Assembly (NCBI RefSeq): GCF_024139115.2
Contig: NC_085141.1
Coordinates: forward strand, 390,090,632-390,154,631
Direction of reading: 5' to 3'
Source of the DNA: Armigeres subalbatus
Taxonomy: Eukaryota > Arthropoda > Insecta > Diptera > Culicidae
Length of the DNA stretch: 64,000 nucleotides
The translations under genes and the position numbers were made by a program. The notes under the pieces are model-generated. The model was not told the origin of the DNA. It worked only from the letters and a program-made list of their open reading frames with translations, and searched no databases. The first letter of the stretch is position 1. Every line of letters begins with the position of its first letter. Positions 12,486 to 24,149 of this stretch are shown here, one piece after another.

Positions 12486-13560
12486 CGATAGGGGGAAGGG
12501 TCGTTTGGCCGAAACCCATTCGGCCGAAAGACATTTGGCAGAATAGGATATTTGGCCAAATAGATCATTTGACCAAACATGTCATTTGGCCTAGCAGGAC
12601 ATTTGACCAAATATGTAGGTCATTTGAAAAGTGAGAAATGAGGTGTGAAAAGTTAGACGTCTTACTTCCCACTACTTATTTCCCACTTCTTACTGTGAAA
12701 AGTTAGTAGTGCGAAATGAGAAGTGAGACGTCTCACTACTAACTTTTCATTTTCACAGTGAGAAGTGAGAGATTAGGAGTGAGAAGTGAGACGTCTCAAT
12801 TCTCATTTCTCACAGTAAAAAGTGAATAGCGCACAGTGAGTAATGAGACGATTCACTACCCACTTCTCACTTCTCACTTTTCACAGTGAGAAGTGAGAAA
12901 TGAGGAGCGAGAGTGAGACATCTCACTTCTTTCTTCTTATTTTTCACTTCTCATTGTAAAAAATGATAAATGCGAAGTGTGAAGCGAGGCGTTTTACAAG
13001 GGTTGTAAATATTCGGCAGGACTGGATGAAGGTGATGTTTTTTTATTTATTTTTTCCCTCCTTGAAATCGATCTTACATTCCCGATTAGGGAGAGCAGGA
13101 AACAATAGAACTCACATTACCCAGTGCGCCACGAATATTAAATTCACCACAGTGAAATGTACACATTCACTCAGCAAATAGCAAAAATACATCACGCGTG
13201 TAAATGGACCACTCACATTCAGGCGGTAGCGCTCGAAATTAGCAGTCTGTCAGGGTGTGTTGTGTGTGGATAAATTGTAAATTGAAAGTAGGCTCCGGTA
13301 ATGATTTTTGCTAGATGTTACTCACGACGGCGGCGATGAGATTGACCGTAGAATATACTGGGATCCATGTTTTTCACTGTATTTACTTTGAAATATGAGT
13401 GAGAAGTAAAGTGAGAAGTAAAAAATGAGGAGCAAGAAAAAAAGAGTAAGAAGTGAGACGTCTCATGCCTTATTCGGATAAATATCCCATTCGGCCAAAT
13501 GTCTTATTCGGCCAAATGGTATATTTGGCCAAACTAATTTCGGCCAAACCGCCCAAATCG
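12486..13560. mobile_element. Fold-back element of the 'ggccgaa / gtgagaag' family
   Basis: It begins gggggaagggtcgtttggccgaa, continues with catttggcc units, then gtgagaagtgag blocks with gagacgtctcac cores. It ends with ggccaaatg and ggccaaac units at 13490-13550, so the ends are inverted relative to each other. A non-repetitive insert lies at about 13005-13370. No coding potential. The copies at 1-612, 46.14-46.98 and 58.98-59.58 kb share the same architecture. Confidence 0.7.
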
Positions 13561-13691
13561 TCCGTAATTAGTGAAAAGTAGGTTAAGAAAATTATTATAA
13601 GCTTTTAATGGAATGTCTTCACTTCTCATAGTAAGGCCGTCTTCAGTGTTTCGAATTTGACTCGACTTTTGGAGGTCGAAATATGTACATA

Positions 13692-13904
13692 GGGTAAGTG
13701 TACCGGTTTGGCCACATTAGTTGCCAATTTGACCAACCCTGAGAAATACATTCTAAAAACTATCGATCAGCTTCCACCGCGAAGAAGCATGAAAGATATA
13801 TCTCCTATTACGGCTAATTAAACCCTCAAGTATTGCTTTATTTTCGGAGTTACGAGAGAAATTGGTTAAATTAGGAACATGGCCAAAATTGGTACATTTA
13901 CCGC
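13692..13904. mobile_element. MITE, ~213 bp, ~30-bp imperfect inverted repeats
   Basis: The left end gggtaagtgtaccggtttggcc matches the inverse of the right end ggccaaaattggtacatttacc. The interior is AT-rich and non-coding. It is flanked on the left by sequence resembling PLE 3' ends (ggccgtcttcagtg). Confidence 0.6.
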
Positions 13905-13916
13905 TTTTTTTTGAAC

Positions 13917-14141
13917 GGCTACTCAGTCTTACAAATTTCACAACGAGTTTTTAGCTAAAAAATGAAAATTGATAACAGTGCTTCCGAAGTCATGTACGGA
14001 CAATTAGACAAACAGACGGTACATGTTAGACTAACATATGACGACAAACAACAGAAATATTTTCTCCTTGAAAAAGACGTGTCGAAACGTCGGGTAAATA
14101 ATAAACTCGTTGTGAAAATTGTAAGACTGACGGCTAGTTCA
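13917..14141 (+). repeat. Inverted-repeat segment with a Penelope-type 'gtcgaaacgtcggg' motif
   Basis: The segment ggctactcagtcttacaaa/tttcacaacgagtttt at 13917-13953 is inverted at 14100-14141 as aaactcgttgtgaaaattgtaag/actgacggct. Just before the right arm lies gacgtgtcgaaacgtcgggt (about 14079-14098). That resembles the hammerhead-ribozyme-derived motif found near the ends of Penelope-like elements (ctgaaga, stem, cgaaac, gtc). Here the first box is decayed to ttgaaaa. An 84-codon frame across it (13962-14216) is probably incidental. Confidence 0.4.
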
Positions 14142-14439
14142 ATAAATAGAATTAAACATACAGTCGATCCATCATCAGTAAGGTACAATTACCTTATTTG
14201 TCAAAGTAACAGTTAAGTGGTGGGATGAAATGCAAAACGAATCGCTTCATTGGCGCAACACATGGACATGATTCGGCGATGATCGGGTTGATTCCAAAGC
14301 CGAAAGAGTAGTTTCAGCTGATTTAGGGGCACCAACGATATTCGTACCGTTGTCCGAATACAAGTCGGAAGCCTTATCTACTTTTTTTCACAAGGAGTAA
14401 TGCATTATGCACTGATCCAGCACACGAGTAGGAGTTGCC

Positions 14440-15362
14440 AAACTACCACATGGCAGTGTACCAGAGTGTGGGACCCTACTTGGGCTCCAACCCTAATTCC
14501 ACCCCCCGCCCCCCTGACAGCTTTCCAGCATTACTTAGGATACTCAGGATAGGCTGTAACTAATGTACTCATTCACACAGGCACTCACACCATTTGAGGC
14601 CTCGAGGAGTCAATAGCAGGAACTGCCTGGGCCTACAGACATTAGGGGCTGAATTGTGTATGTTTGGATTTATTGACCGAATCGTATCAGCCGAAAACTA
14701 TATAAAAGTTCATTTAATCATCATACAATGTTCTGTGGAATTGTTCTGTAGCATACCAACTGCCGTTTTTGCAGTTCTGAGCTCAATCGAGCAATCATAA
14801 CCAATTTCCAGTTCAAATGAGTGCCGGAGGTGTATTTTCCTATATATTTTGGCTGAAATCCCCATACAAACTTCAAATCAAATGCGCAAGCTTATGCAAA
14901 AAGCGATTGAGCTGAAATTTTGAGAGATTGATTTTCTCACCTAAAGACACAATCCTGGGGGGTGCCCCGAGGAATACGACAACTTTTTGTTTTCTGGGCC
15001 ACTCTAGTAGGCACCAAACAACGATATTACGCTACGACACTCCTGCCTCAGCATGCGCAGTCCACACTCAAACTTCTGCCGTGCTTCCAGGAGACAATAG
15101 TAGGAACGCACTATGACACTCCTGCCCCGACACAGATCTTCAAGCCAGATCACTCTGCCGGAGCAGCTTACGCACTACCTCTCCGAAGTAGGGACACTCC
15201 CTATGCCATTTGGCACTCACTGGGCTCCTGTGCGCTTTAAGCGGTACACGGTCGCTTTGATAGGGCCTGCTTGTGGATACATGTAGCTTTTTCTAGAGGT
15301 TTAACAGAGCCCACTGCCAAACCCCACCACGTTCTAGGCAGACCCCTAACTCACAGAAGCCA
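14440..15362 (-). mobile_element. Diverged copy of the non-coding retroposon seen at 18.1 kb
   Basis: On the minus strand the segment 15362 down to 15230 matches the 5' module of the 18.1-kb element and of two RTE elements (ggtctgcctag, gtggtgggg, caagcgaccgtgtgccgctta allowing changes). Below it, repeated gcaggagtgtc and ctacttcggag motifs match the internal repeats of the 18.1-kb retroposon. The 3' limit is uncertain. Its 5' end abuts the BEL/Pao integrase fragment at about 15362, which suggests insertion into that element. Confidence 0.5.
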
Positions 15363-16063
15363 TGGGAAGAAATCGTAAAGCCATTGGACATAGTCCCTGC
15401 TGCCCCATACGTATTTTCCTCTACGCGCGGTAAAATGTCGAAGTGCTTGCAGGAATCTCTCTGTGGACAAGTCGGAAACTGGTTGCTTGTGTACTGCCTT
15501 TGTGCACATGTTTACAAAAATGGCTACGAACGCCTTCACAGCAGCCCTGCGTGGCAAATATACCGGACCAAAGCAGTCCACTCCGGTTTAAAAAACGGAC
15601 GCGAAACCGTGATTCTCGATAACGGTAGCTCTCCCATAAACTGATGCACTGATGTCATCTGCCGTGACACGTTCCCTCCACCTAGTCAGTAACGTTGCCG
15701 AACCGTTGCCAGCAGGAGTAACGGGTCGGCTCACCATGGATAATTTAGTATGGATAGTCCCGTCCGAATGGCGCAAATGCCCACCATCTCTGACATTTTT
15801 TTGCACACATATGGGTGATACCGTCGTAGTAAAGGCCTTCTCCCGATGTATTTCTTCTTCCGAACCGCCAGTAGCTCGTCCGGAAGTACTTCTTCGGGCA
15901 CCGTTCGTATCAGAGTATGTTCTGCTTGTCGTAGCTCATCTGCTCGTAAACACCCATTTGGACGATCCTTCGTTATTTGAAAGAATCGTATCAACCGCTG
16001 CCAGATAGTAACGCGGCGAAGGGAGTCGGGAAATGATGTGTTTCCGGTTGTGTCCGAGCCCAC
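15351..16063 (-). pseudogene. BEL/Pao retrotransposon pol fragment (pre-integrase and integrase)
   Basis: Minus-strand frames read in order. First comes a block with LRADELRQAEHTLIRTVPEE and YHPYVC (15731-16063), which resembles the region before the integrase zinc finger in BEL/Pao polyproteins. Then comes an integrase block with MDCFGPVYLPRRAAVKAFVA and VSDLSTERFLQALRHFTARR (15351-15581), containing the first catalytic Asp context (D-x-FGPVY). The zinc-finger segment between them is missing and the frame shifts, so this is a deleted, dead copy. The integrase stops where retroposon-like sequence begins at about 15350. No LTRs were identified. Confidence 0.75.
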
Positions 16064-16069
16064 CTTCCT

Positions 16070-16925
16070 TGATCTGAGGACTCACGGGCTCAATCATTTC
16101 GTCCTTGATCATCCAATAAGTGTCCGCGAAGTGTCCGCGTTTGTCAGTTATTATTGCGATTGTTTTAAAGTATGTACTACTGTGACTTTAAATGTAATTA
16201 TTTACTTAATTATTCTTCGTTCTAAATAGCAAGTAGGCAGAAAGTGTGCGTTTAGATTTTGTGTGCGACAGAGGGAAGAGGGAACCTATAGCAAAGGTAA
16301 AGTTTCGCTCTAAATGTGATAATGTGCTCGTGCTCAAGTGTTTGTTCGGCCAGATTGGCTTGATATTTTCCACCCGCAGCAAACTATCGCACCCAAGCGC
16401 GACGCCAACCCCCCCCCCCCCCCCCCCGGGAGGAATGTTCCTGGCGAGGGAAGGCCAGGAGACCTCCACGTGGACGAGATCCAACCGCCGGCTAGCAACC
16501 GCCATCGCGATCACGTCTCGTCAGCTTCATTAAGAAGTGTCATCGCGTCAACAAGCCGGGAGCGTCGACCCCACCGGCAGGTCAACGACTGGGTCAGTAA
16601 GCCCAAACAAGCCGGTGAGTCATCAAACCCTTTTTGTGATTGGAGTGCGGCGTCCGAGGAGGGCGCTGCGGAGGAAAGTTTTTGTGCCAGTCTTAGATTG
16701 AAGAGCCATCTAATGTGCTACTAGGGCTGCCAAATCATTTTTCGCGAGTCGGAAAGCCTGCCGACTATCGCTTGGGTCCGCCATCACGGACCCGTGAAAA
16801 TGCGTGCGTGAGCCCGTTTTGCCACCACCGAAAAATCCCGTCGAGTAGTAGGAGCGCAGACTAGTCAGCAGCTGCGCTGCGTGGAAAAGTGACATCACAT
16901 TAAGACATACAGCCGATGTGCTTTA
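16070..16925. other. Unassigned sequence with a 19-base C run
   Basis: A homopolymer of 19 C (16409-16427) is followed by GC-rich sequence. Two overlapping plus-strand frames (16246-16533, 16338-16724) read through the C run as poly-Pro and show no recognisable domain. It could be untranslated or leader sequence of an LTR element, but I cannot show that. Confidence 0.35.
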
Positions 16926-16927
16926 CT

Positions 16928-17165
16928 ACAGGTGTGGGCCAAACCCCAAAGTAGTATTTGTTCAACGAAAATGCGCTCTTTTGAGAAACTCTCAGCTGGG
17001 TTGCCGAAGATGACCGAAGGTGGCCGAATGTGACGTCACGTCTGGCATAATCAGTACAATTTTTATAACCGACGTGACGTTTCATTCCGCCCACCCACTG
17101 TGGGTGGCAATGTTTACGTTATTTTTTCGACTACTACAGACATAGAGGACTTTGGCCCACACCTT
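16928..17165. mobile_element. Short inverted-repeat element, 'aggtgtgggccaaa' ends
   Basis: The left end aggtgtgggccaaa is repeated inversely at the right as tttggcccacacct. The flanks share tttact (ctttactac on the left, tttactg on the right), compatible with a short target-site duplication. The interior is non-coding and includes gtgacgtcacgtc and the palindrome cccacccactgtgggtgg. I do not recognise the family. Confidence 0.5.
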
Positions 17166-17639
17166 TACTGAAGCCCATCGACATACAGCACAGAGCACAA
17201 ACGAAGGAGAGAGCTAGGGAAGAGAAACCGCACACAATATAGGAGACAGAAATTATGAACGAACACAAACACTAAAACGAACAAACCACAAACCCCGAAC
17301 CAATATGTGCCCCTGTTAGTATTAAGTTAATAAATATGCTATGTGTTTGCCTCGATAAAATGTTTCTCTGTAGTCCCCCTAGCCATTTGATTGAGTAATT
17401 GTGTTTAACGTCACAGCGCGATATTGTTTATTAGTTTTCGAGTCCCGTCCTCCAAATGTTGAGTTTGACTGTGGGTTGTTTATGTTACTTCCAGCTCATT
17501 GATTGTTGTTGGTGAGAGAAGAGAGTCTGTCGATGATGAGAGGCGCACTCCCCCTTAGAGTGTATTAGGTTCTGGTGGGCTCTCACCGACTCTTTGAGTG
17601 TATGGTGTGGCTGTACGGTATAGAGGGAAGATACGGTGG

Positions 17640-18030
17640 ACCCAATTTGGCACGTTTCGTTGTTGCTGGCTGGACGGATAAAGGTAATAAAACTATCATC
17701 ATAGAACCAGAAGAATACCAGACGAAAACTGAACTACTGAACGACGAAAGCACAAGAAACTAAGAAATGATCCTTCGAATCGAGTTCTTGGGAGGATTAA
17801 CACAACAGCGGACATGTGGCTAGAGAAGAAACATATAGAGAAAAGCATACACAGAAAAATCAAAACATCGAGTTGCAACGCACCCAGAATATATGGACTA
17901 CCAAAGGTTCATAAGGAAGGAAGACCGCTCCGGCCGGTAGTATCAACAATCGGCTCCGCTACCTACAACCTAGCCCAGTTTCTGGCCGCAATACTGGGAA
18001 ACATCGTTGGAAAAACGGAAAACAATGTGG
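17640..18030 (+). pseudogene. Penelope-like element (PLE) ORF, part 1 (upstream of and start of RT)
   Basis: Plus-strand frames read DKGNKTIIIEPEEYQTK. After a one-base frameshift near 17755 they continue NDPSNRVLGRINTTADMWLE and then CNAPRIYGLPKVHKEGRPLR (17814-18030). The motif PRIYGLPKVHK..RPLRPVVS is characteristic of PLE reverse transcriptases just before the palm. The frame is lost at about 18030. The palm continues at 19757 after a 1.6-kb retroposon and a deletion of roughly 100 codons. Confidence 0.8.
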
Positions 18031-18118
18031 GGCGACCGTGGCCTCGGGCCCCCACAAATTTTATATACCTAAACCAACCATTTTTGTACATTTTCGGCCC
18101 CCCACACGCTATCGGCCC

Positions 18119-19700
18119 TATGGGGCTATGGGGGCAGCAAGGACCATGTCCAAGGGCTTGACGACCCCTCCCCAGCTGTCTGTGAGTCAGGGGGTTCTGC
18201 CTAGGAGGTGGTGGGGTTAACAGGGGGCGCTGTTAATTCCCTCCCAAAAACCACATATCCGCAAGCAAACCTTATCAAGCGACCGTGTGCCGCTTAAAGC
18301 ATACAAGCCCCTAACCCCGAATCCCAAGGTGTCAGGCGACCCGTGCCGAAGGGATGAATGGCCTGGGGGGTGAAACAATTAGCCAGGTCGTTAACGGAGC
18401 CTGTGGAAGTTCCACAGAGTGAGGGCTGCTTCGGCGGCAAGCGGGTTGCAGTGGATGGTACCCACACACCCCCAAGTGGTGCACATGTGGTGCAAGCGAA
18501 TGGGAGTTGGGGGTATTACTCGTAATACCCCCACAGAGTGAGGGACCGAGTGTATGCGGCACCTCAGAAGTAGGGGACACGAAAGTCTCGCTGCGTCTGG
18601 CAGGAGTGTCGGGGGGTTGATGCTTCTGCGGCACCTCAGAAATCGGAGACATGTAAGGTAAGTGGTGTCACCCCGTTGCAGGATGGGGAGACCACCACAC
18701 TGGCTATCTGGGCTTCGAAATGGCAATAGGTGGGTGCTACCTGCAAAGTACCCGTCCTTCAGACCTATTGGCCGTATCAAAGCCCGGGTAGGGGAGTGTT
18801 AGGCACGCGTGACGTGCCGAGTGTTCCACGCCCAAACGATGCACAGGAGGTGCACAGAGTGGATAAAAATGGGAGATGGGGGTATTACAACCCCCACTGA
18901 GTGAGTGACTGAATATCAAAGAGAGTGGTGCACAAGTGGTGCAAGCGATTGGGACTGAATGTATGAGCGAGCACACAAGTCAGACTCACGTGGTACGTAT
19001 GGTCAGAGTGGCTGCTTGGGCAGTAGTGTGATCCGGCTGTCAGGGACGGAATGAGTGAAGTCTCGCTAGGCCTGGCAGGAGTGTCGGGGGGCAGATACCT
19101 CTGCGGCACCTCAGAGGTAGGGGACACGAAAGTCTCGCTATGACTGGCAGGAGTGTCGGGGGGTGAATGCCTCTGCGGCACCTCAGAAATAGGAGACATG
19201 AAAGGGTCTGCCTCGTAGCTGAGGTAGGAGCGGCATAGGAGCCACCAACCTAGGGTCGCCTCCGGCTTGGTAGACAAGTGGTGCCATTCTGTAGCAGTAC
19301 GGGGTGAGCACCATACTGAATGAGGACTGCCTATGTTGTGAGATGGCGGCATGGGGGTACCCCCTGCAGGGTACCTGGTCTTCTCCTGCAGTCATTCAAG
19401 CGGCATAGGCTGGTGAGTGTTGGGGCACATGTGGTGCCAGTATGTCTTGTGCAAATGTGTTGCATGGGGAGTGTCGAAGAGTTGAGACGCATACGTGCAC
19501 TTGTGTACGTCATGGAGGGGGCGCAATGCCCAATAGTCATCCCCCGAAGTATTGCTTAATTGCGAGCCGGGGGCATGACTGGAGAGGAAGGAGTTGGTTT
19601 TAGTGGGTCGGGAGTGGTGATCCCATCCCCACACTACCTGGGTTCGCCTCCCCAGGTGTCTGTTTGCAGATTTCCATTACCTTCGTTAAAAAAAAAAAAA
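18119..19700 (+). mobile_element. Non-coding poly(A)-tailed retroposon with RTE-like 5' module
   Basis: It is flanked by a 15-bp target-site duplication, acacgctatcggccc (18104-18118) and acacgctgtcggccc (19702-19716), with one mismatch, and ends in 13 A (19688-19700). The first 190 bp (ctgcctagga..gtggtgggg..caagcgaccgtgtgccgctta) match the 5' UTRs of two RTE elements in this window. The body has no ORF but carries imperfect tandem and dispersed repeats: ctgcggcacctcagaa, ggcaggagtgtcgggggg and ggtgcacatgtggtgcaagc each occur two to four times. The duplication and tail indicate LINE-mediated retroposition into the PLE. Confidence 0.7.
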
Positions 19701-19756
19701 TACACGCTGTCGGCCCAGGGGCCCACTTCCGGCTGAATCAGGCCCTGAACATGCTG

Positions 19757-19992
19757 AACCCAAACTTTCGGCGTTCCGATGGGGTCGCCACTATCACTAG
19801 TGATAGCTAACATCGTTATGGAAAGATTGGAACAGGAGAGCATGCGTAAGTTGAAGTAGAAGGGGATCGAAATGATCGTGTACAGAAGGTACGTAGACGA
19901 TTGCTTCTGTGTAGCGCGTGACGTAGACCTAAACCAAATACTCGTAGTTTTCAATGAATTCCATGAAAGAAACTGTAGAAAAGAAAGAGAAT
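19757..19992 (+). pseudogene. PLE reverse transcriptase, part 2 (palm)
   Basis: The frame reads TQTFGVPMGSPLSLVIANIV and RYVDDCFCVARDVDLNQIL, with the catalytic VDD motif in the form usual for PLEs. An in-frame TAG lies at 19857-19859. The frame dies at about 19992 and no GIY-YIG endonuclease follows, so the copy is 3'-truncated. It is the continuation of the fragment at 17640-18030. Confidence 0.75.
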
Positions 19993-19999
19993 TAAAAAA

Positions 20000-20600
20000 A
20001 ATGCTTTGCGGCAATATGTTGATATAGTATGTACGATGTTCATTAAAAAATCACAGAAAATAAGTAATTTTTTGAACTTTCATACAATTTGTATGAGGCA
20101 AAAAAATATTGAAAAACTTTGCACTCATTTATCTCAAAACTGACTTTTTGTCACTTACACCCCTTTGCGTTGGACCCCCTCAGTTTATTTAGCATAAGGC
20201 AACGGTGAATGTGATTCGTGCTTTGGATGTAGGTGTTAGCTCGGAATAAGGCAATGGTGAATTCAATCTCTTCTTTCAAAATAGATGTTGTCCGTTATGC
20301 CAAATGACCTATTTTGTCGCATTGCAAAATTACGCCAAATGGCCTTTATGCCAAATGAACCAGACCCTGTACACACCTACCTCCTCCAAAGGGGACGAAC
20401 TCCAGAAAATAGATTGGAATGGCCTATTCTCGGATTGCGCAAATATCCACCAGAACATCTTCTCAAGTCGCCACCAAGAGCATCTGTTTCATGCAACTAC
20501 GAAAGATGATTGTTCGAAGGGACTGTTGAATTACTGACCCTCGCAACACCTCGTTCAATGCCAGTCCCGTAGCAGTTTTACAGGATGCAAGCGCCACGCA
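20000..20600. other. Unassigned sequence with short 'atgccaaat' units
   Basis: Four short units (gttatgccaaatgacc, ttacgccaaatggcc, ttatgccaaatgaacc) occur at 20291-20362, the same family as at about 31.02 and 40.02 kb. The rest shows no recognisable element. Confidence 0.4.
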
Positions 20601-21010
20601 GACCTTAGTGATATTGGCCTCCTTAATCACCTAGTGATGTGGGATGACCTAACTACATGCCCTCCTCCAAAAAGTTTATGTACTGCTTCCGAAGGTTAGT
20701 ATTATTGGGAAGCCTCTGTTTGGTGACTATAAAACGCCGAAGTGCGATCTGCTTTAATTCTCTCCAAGCATTGTCTTAAATTCTCTGGCCTGTGCAAACT
20801 TGATTAGCTTTGGAAAATCTTCCACAGATAATCCAGCCTAATACGGAGTTAGGTAATGATGTATGTTTCTCTCCAAGCTCGATATTCCTGCAGGAGTCAA
20901 AGCAGTCGAAAAATGCTTCAATTCTAAGAACGAGATCCATCGTGATGACACACAAAAAGAAGATATCTGCTAACTCCACTTCTTTTCCATCTGGCGAGAA
21001 AACGGCGTTA
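20600..21010 (-). pseudogene. BEL/Pao pol fragment (protease to RT start)
   Basis: On the minus strand 20776-20979 reads LVLRIEAFFDCF then RNIELGEKHTSLPNSVLGW and ICGRFSKA, resembling the conserved end of the BEL/Pao aspartic protease region (D-L-V-x-G-I-E-x-F, then L-P-x-S-V-x-G-W-x-x-x-G). Downstream at 20640-20760 another frame reads IALRRF and NLRKQYINFLEEG, the start of the BEL/Pao reverse transcriptase. The two blocks are closer than in an intact element and lie in different frames with stops, so this is a deleted relic. It may or may not belong with the fragment at 15.4-16.1 kb. Confidence 0.6.
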
Positions 21011-24000
21011 GGCGAAACCGGATCGTAACAACAATCCGTTGTTTGACCTTGGTTGCTGCCTGACCAATGCCATGAACCAAAATATTTATGTACCTCGCTC
21101 CGAAAGACGTTTAACCGCTAGTTGAACGTTTGGTCAGTATTGCCCACGCGACCTGATCGTAAGCTGCAGTGATCTGAAGAGATTCGATAAAAGTTCGCAT
21201 GGCTATTTTCTTGCTGAGTAGAATCAATGATTTAGCCTGGCTTTTAGCATGACGTAATCTGGTGCAATTATATGTCAAACAGTAGTAGTCCCCGGCACGA
21301 TTAGTATCAATACTATAGTGTACCATCATAGTACGAATCAGTCTTACAGAGCGGTGCATGCATTCCACTAACCCAGCTATACCAAATTTGAACATGGAGA
21401 AATTACGCGTTGGACGACACCCTTCCGTGGGTTATAAACAACCACTCTCCGCCGAGGTGGTTAAGCAGCTCCGCCGCCCGTGAGGTACGATCCGGAAAAT
21501 AAATGTCTTTGCCATGCAAATGTGCTGTTTGCGTAACGAACGTCGTCGTCAGTGCTTTCGAATGAGCTTTCTTATCAGGAGGGAATTTGCTATTTCCTGC
21601 TGTGTGAAGAGGTCATTTCTAAGCCCCATCAAGAATCTAAGTGAGTAAACAGAATGTAACATTTAACTTTTTTCCGGTTAGTTACAGTGGAAATTGTGGG
21701 AAGTGTATGTGCGCCAGTGGCCGGAGTGTGCGGAAAGGACATGTCACGACCAGTAACAAGCATTCTTTAATACCCTCAAGTGAAATGGTCTTTGATCGCA
21801 TGTTTGGACCATTCTTTGCTTACACTTACATGTTTTGCTCCCAGTGAGCTGATTCTGTGAGCTGCAACACTACCGGGCTACATGAAGTTTTCCGGAGTTT
21901 CCTCTTGTTTGAACATTGCTTGTACCGGACCAAGAGAACACGACCGGAAATCCGACAGAGGAGAGTTTCCATTTCAGGGGACCCCTCGGTGAGGGAAACG
22001 ATACTTTCGCCACAGTGTGTCCGCTTCGGAATAAAATGTATAACAATAATAGCATTTGGGTCCCTGTGGTCTTCATCAAGGAACGTCTTCGCCAATATTT
22101 TTCCTCTCCAGTCCCATCAGAATCAAGCGCAAACTTTCCGAAGTTGTACAGTGGCAGGAGAGGCATGTTCTGCAGGGGCAAGGGGGTTTGTACTTGGATG
22201 ATGAGTTGCATTTCCTCGTATTTGCTTCCGGCTATCTCGTGTGCTGGATCTGATGCATTGCATTTGCTGGTGCAATTTGGAATTTATTCTCCCATCAACG
22301 AACATTTTCGTCCTGACAGCATCATTGTTGCGCTGGAAAAAGTTTCGCAAGCGATGCGCCCCTAGGAGTAATTGAAATGCGTTTGATGTGGATGCATTGT
22401 TTAAAATTTTTTCTCACAAACGAAAACTAATAAGCAGTATGTTAACGACAGGAATTCCAGGCCGCCTGTTTATCATTTCCAACTGATGATGAAAATACAA
22501 TATTGGCAAAACTTCACCGCTATAGTTTGTGCCTACTTTACATTAATGGATGGCTCATAGCTGGAATCTGTATGTATTTGTCCATTCCTTTGACGTATTT
22601 TAAAATTTTAAATATATTGATTAGACAATTATTTAAAGCTTTCTAGAGGAATGTCCTCACTTGTCATAAGACGAGTTTGTATTATTCGATTTAATTCCCC
22701 CACTTGATTGTAAGTTTACTGATACTTAACAAGCCAACTCCAATATCAACTTTATGAATACGTTGGTCAAACAAAAATAAAAATCATTTGTTTTGGCTAT
22801 CACAAAAAAAATTCCTTTTCGCTATACTATAAAAAAAAACTCTCAAATTAAATTCAACACCTTCTACTTGACCGCAACCGCAGTATAATCTCAGACATCT
22901 CAAATGAATGAATTTTGCCCGTCCGAAAGACACGCAAGAAGCCGCCGCCACCATACCCATCCCGGATCCCGCCCTCCGCCGAAGCACATCCATTTACATT
23001 TTTGTCAAGGGCGATTTTTCTTCATCCCACCAACAATATTCATTTGAATTTCATTTGCAATCTGAAGAGTGCTTTCTCTTCTGTTTTTTCCGCGCTACTT
23101 GCAGGCTCGTCCGTCTTGGAGGATTTTTTTTCCCTTATCAGCTTTCCGTCACTCGGGCCAAAGGAAAAGAAACGGCTCGGCATCGGAAGCTGACGTGGAC
23201 AATTTTCAGCATAATGAATAAATAAATGAATCGTCCTGGCTGCTGTTCCCACTGTTTGCGCCTGCTGGCCGGCCAGCTCCAGCTGTAGCTAACCATTGCA
23301 CATTGGGGAAAATCGATTTCAAAGGTGGAAAAAAATTACAGCTTTGTTCACGAACAATCACAATTTTCCAATGAATTTAGTGAGTGCTTTTTCATGGACG
23401 TGGGACACTTCTGTATGTAGTTATTAAGCTCCTTCTGCCCCAATATTCCATTTGTCACAGTTTTCACGTGAACTACGTCTAAGGGGAAGACGTGCCTACC
23501 GGGTGTAAAACGGAAATTTTCAAATTTGAGACCGTCACGAAATTAGGAGAGATTTCAAACGCTAATAGCGTTTTCACTTTCGATGGATTTTCGAGATTTT
23601 CTTATCAATGGATTCGGAAATTCTTCAGCAATTGGGCAATTTCATCGATATTATTGATTGTCAACGTTAAACTATTTAAAATGTTATTTCTTTCCAAATC
23701 CGGTAAAAAAAATCGGAAATAATGAATCCTGTTTATGCACTGCTTCGTTTACCCTGTGTATAAAAATAACCTGTGTCCATAAGCGATCACACCGACAACG
23801 GCTATCGCAGCAGTTGTGATGTGCAGCAGAAAAGTTTTCGCTACGGTGGGGGTCACGGCCGCAGCAGCGCGTTCTTCACGTCCATGTGCGCCGCGTCTGT
23901 AGCGGTGAACCATCAAATGGCGGTCGAATGGTTGCTGCTAGTGAGGCACATAATTTAAAATAAAACTGTTCTTTTCAGGCCAATCATTATATTCAAAAAG

Positions 24001-24030
24001 AAGGTAAAGTTGAGATGATTTTTCCAGAGT
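21010..24030. other. Mostly unique non-coding sequence
   Basis: I see no recognisable gene. The longest open stretch, 21916-22365 on the plus strand (149 codons), overlaps two minus-strand frames of similar length and has no motif I know. GC-rich sequence at 22900-23280 and 23790-23940 has many short overlapping frames. A short segment at about 22640-22730 (gtcataagacgagttt, ttaattcccccacttgattgt) resembles PLE-associated sequence at 47.13 kb. Host intron or intergenic DNA is the simplest reading. Confidence 0.4.
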
Positions 24031-24035
24031 GCAAA

Positions 24036-24130
24036 CGTTTCTTCTTCTTCTTCTTCAATGACTCTACAGTCTAACTGGAACTTAGCATGCTTTTGAACTA
24101 TTCTATTAGCATTTCTTCAGGTATTAAATA
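24036..24130 (-). mobile_element. SINE/LINE 3' end with (gaa)n tail
   Basis: On the minus strand it reads ctgaagaaatgctaatagaa, then aagcatgctaagttc, gtagagtcattgaagaagaag. The same order of motifs appears on the plus strand at 34.33-34.41 kb. The shared body plus a trinucleotide tail marks a retroposed 3' end. The 5' part is absent. Confidence 0.45.
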
Positions 24131-24149
24131 AGGGCAGTAGGGACTATGG

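Noticed and set aside
21916..22365. 149-codon plus-strand frame as a host gene
   Set aside because: Overlaps minus-strand frames of similar size, has no recognised motif, no splice or promoter context and no neighbours supporting a gene.
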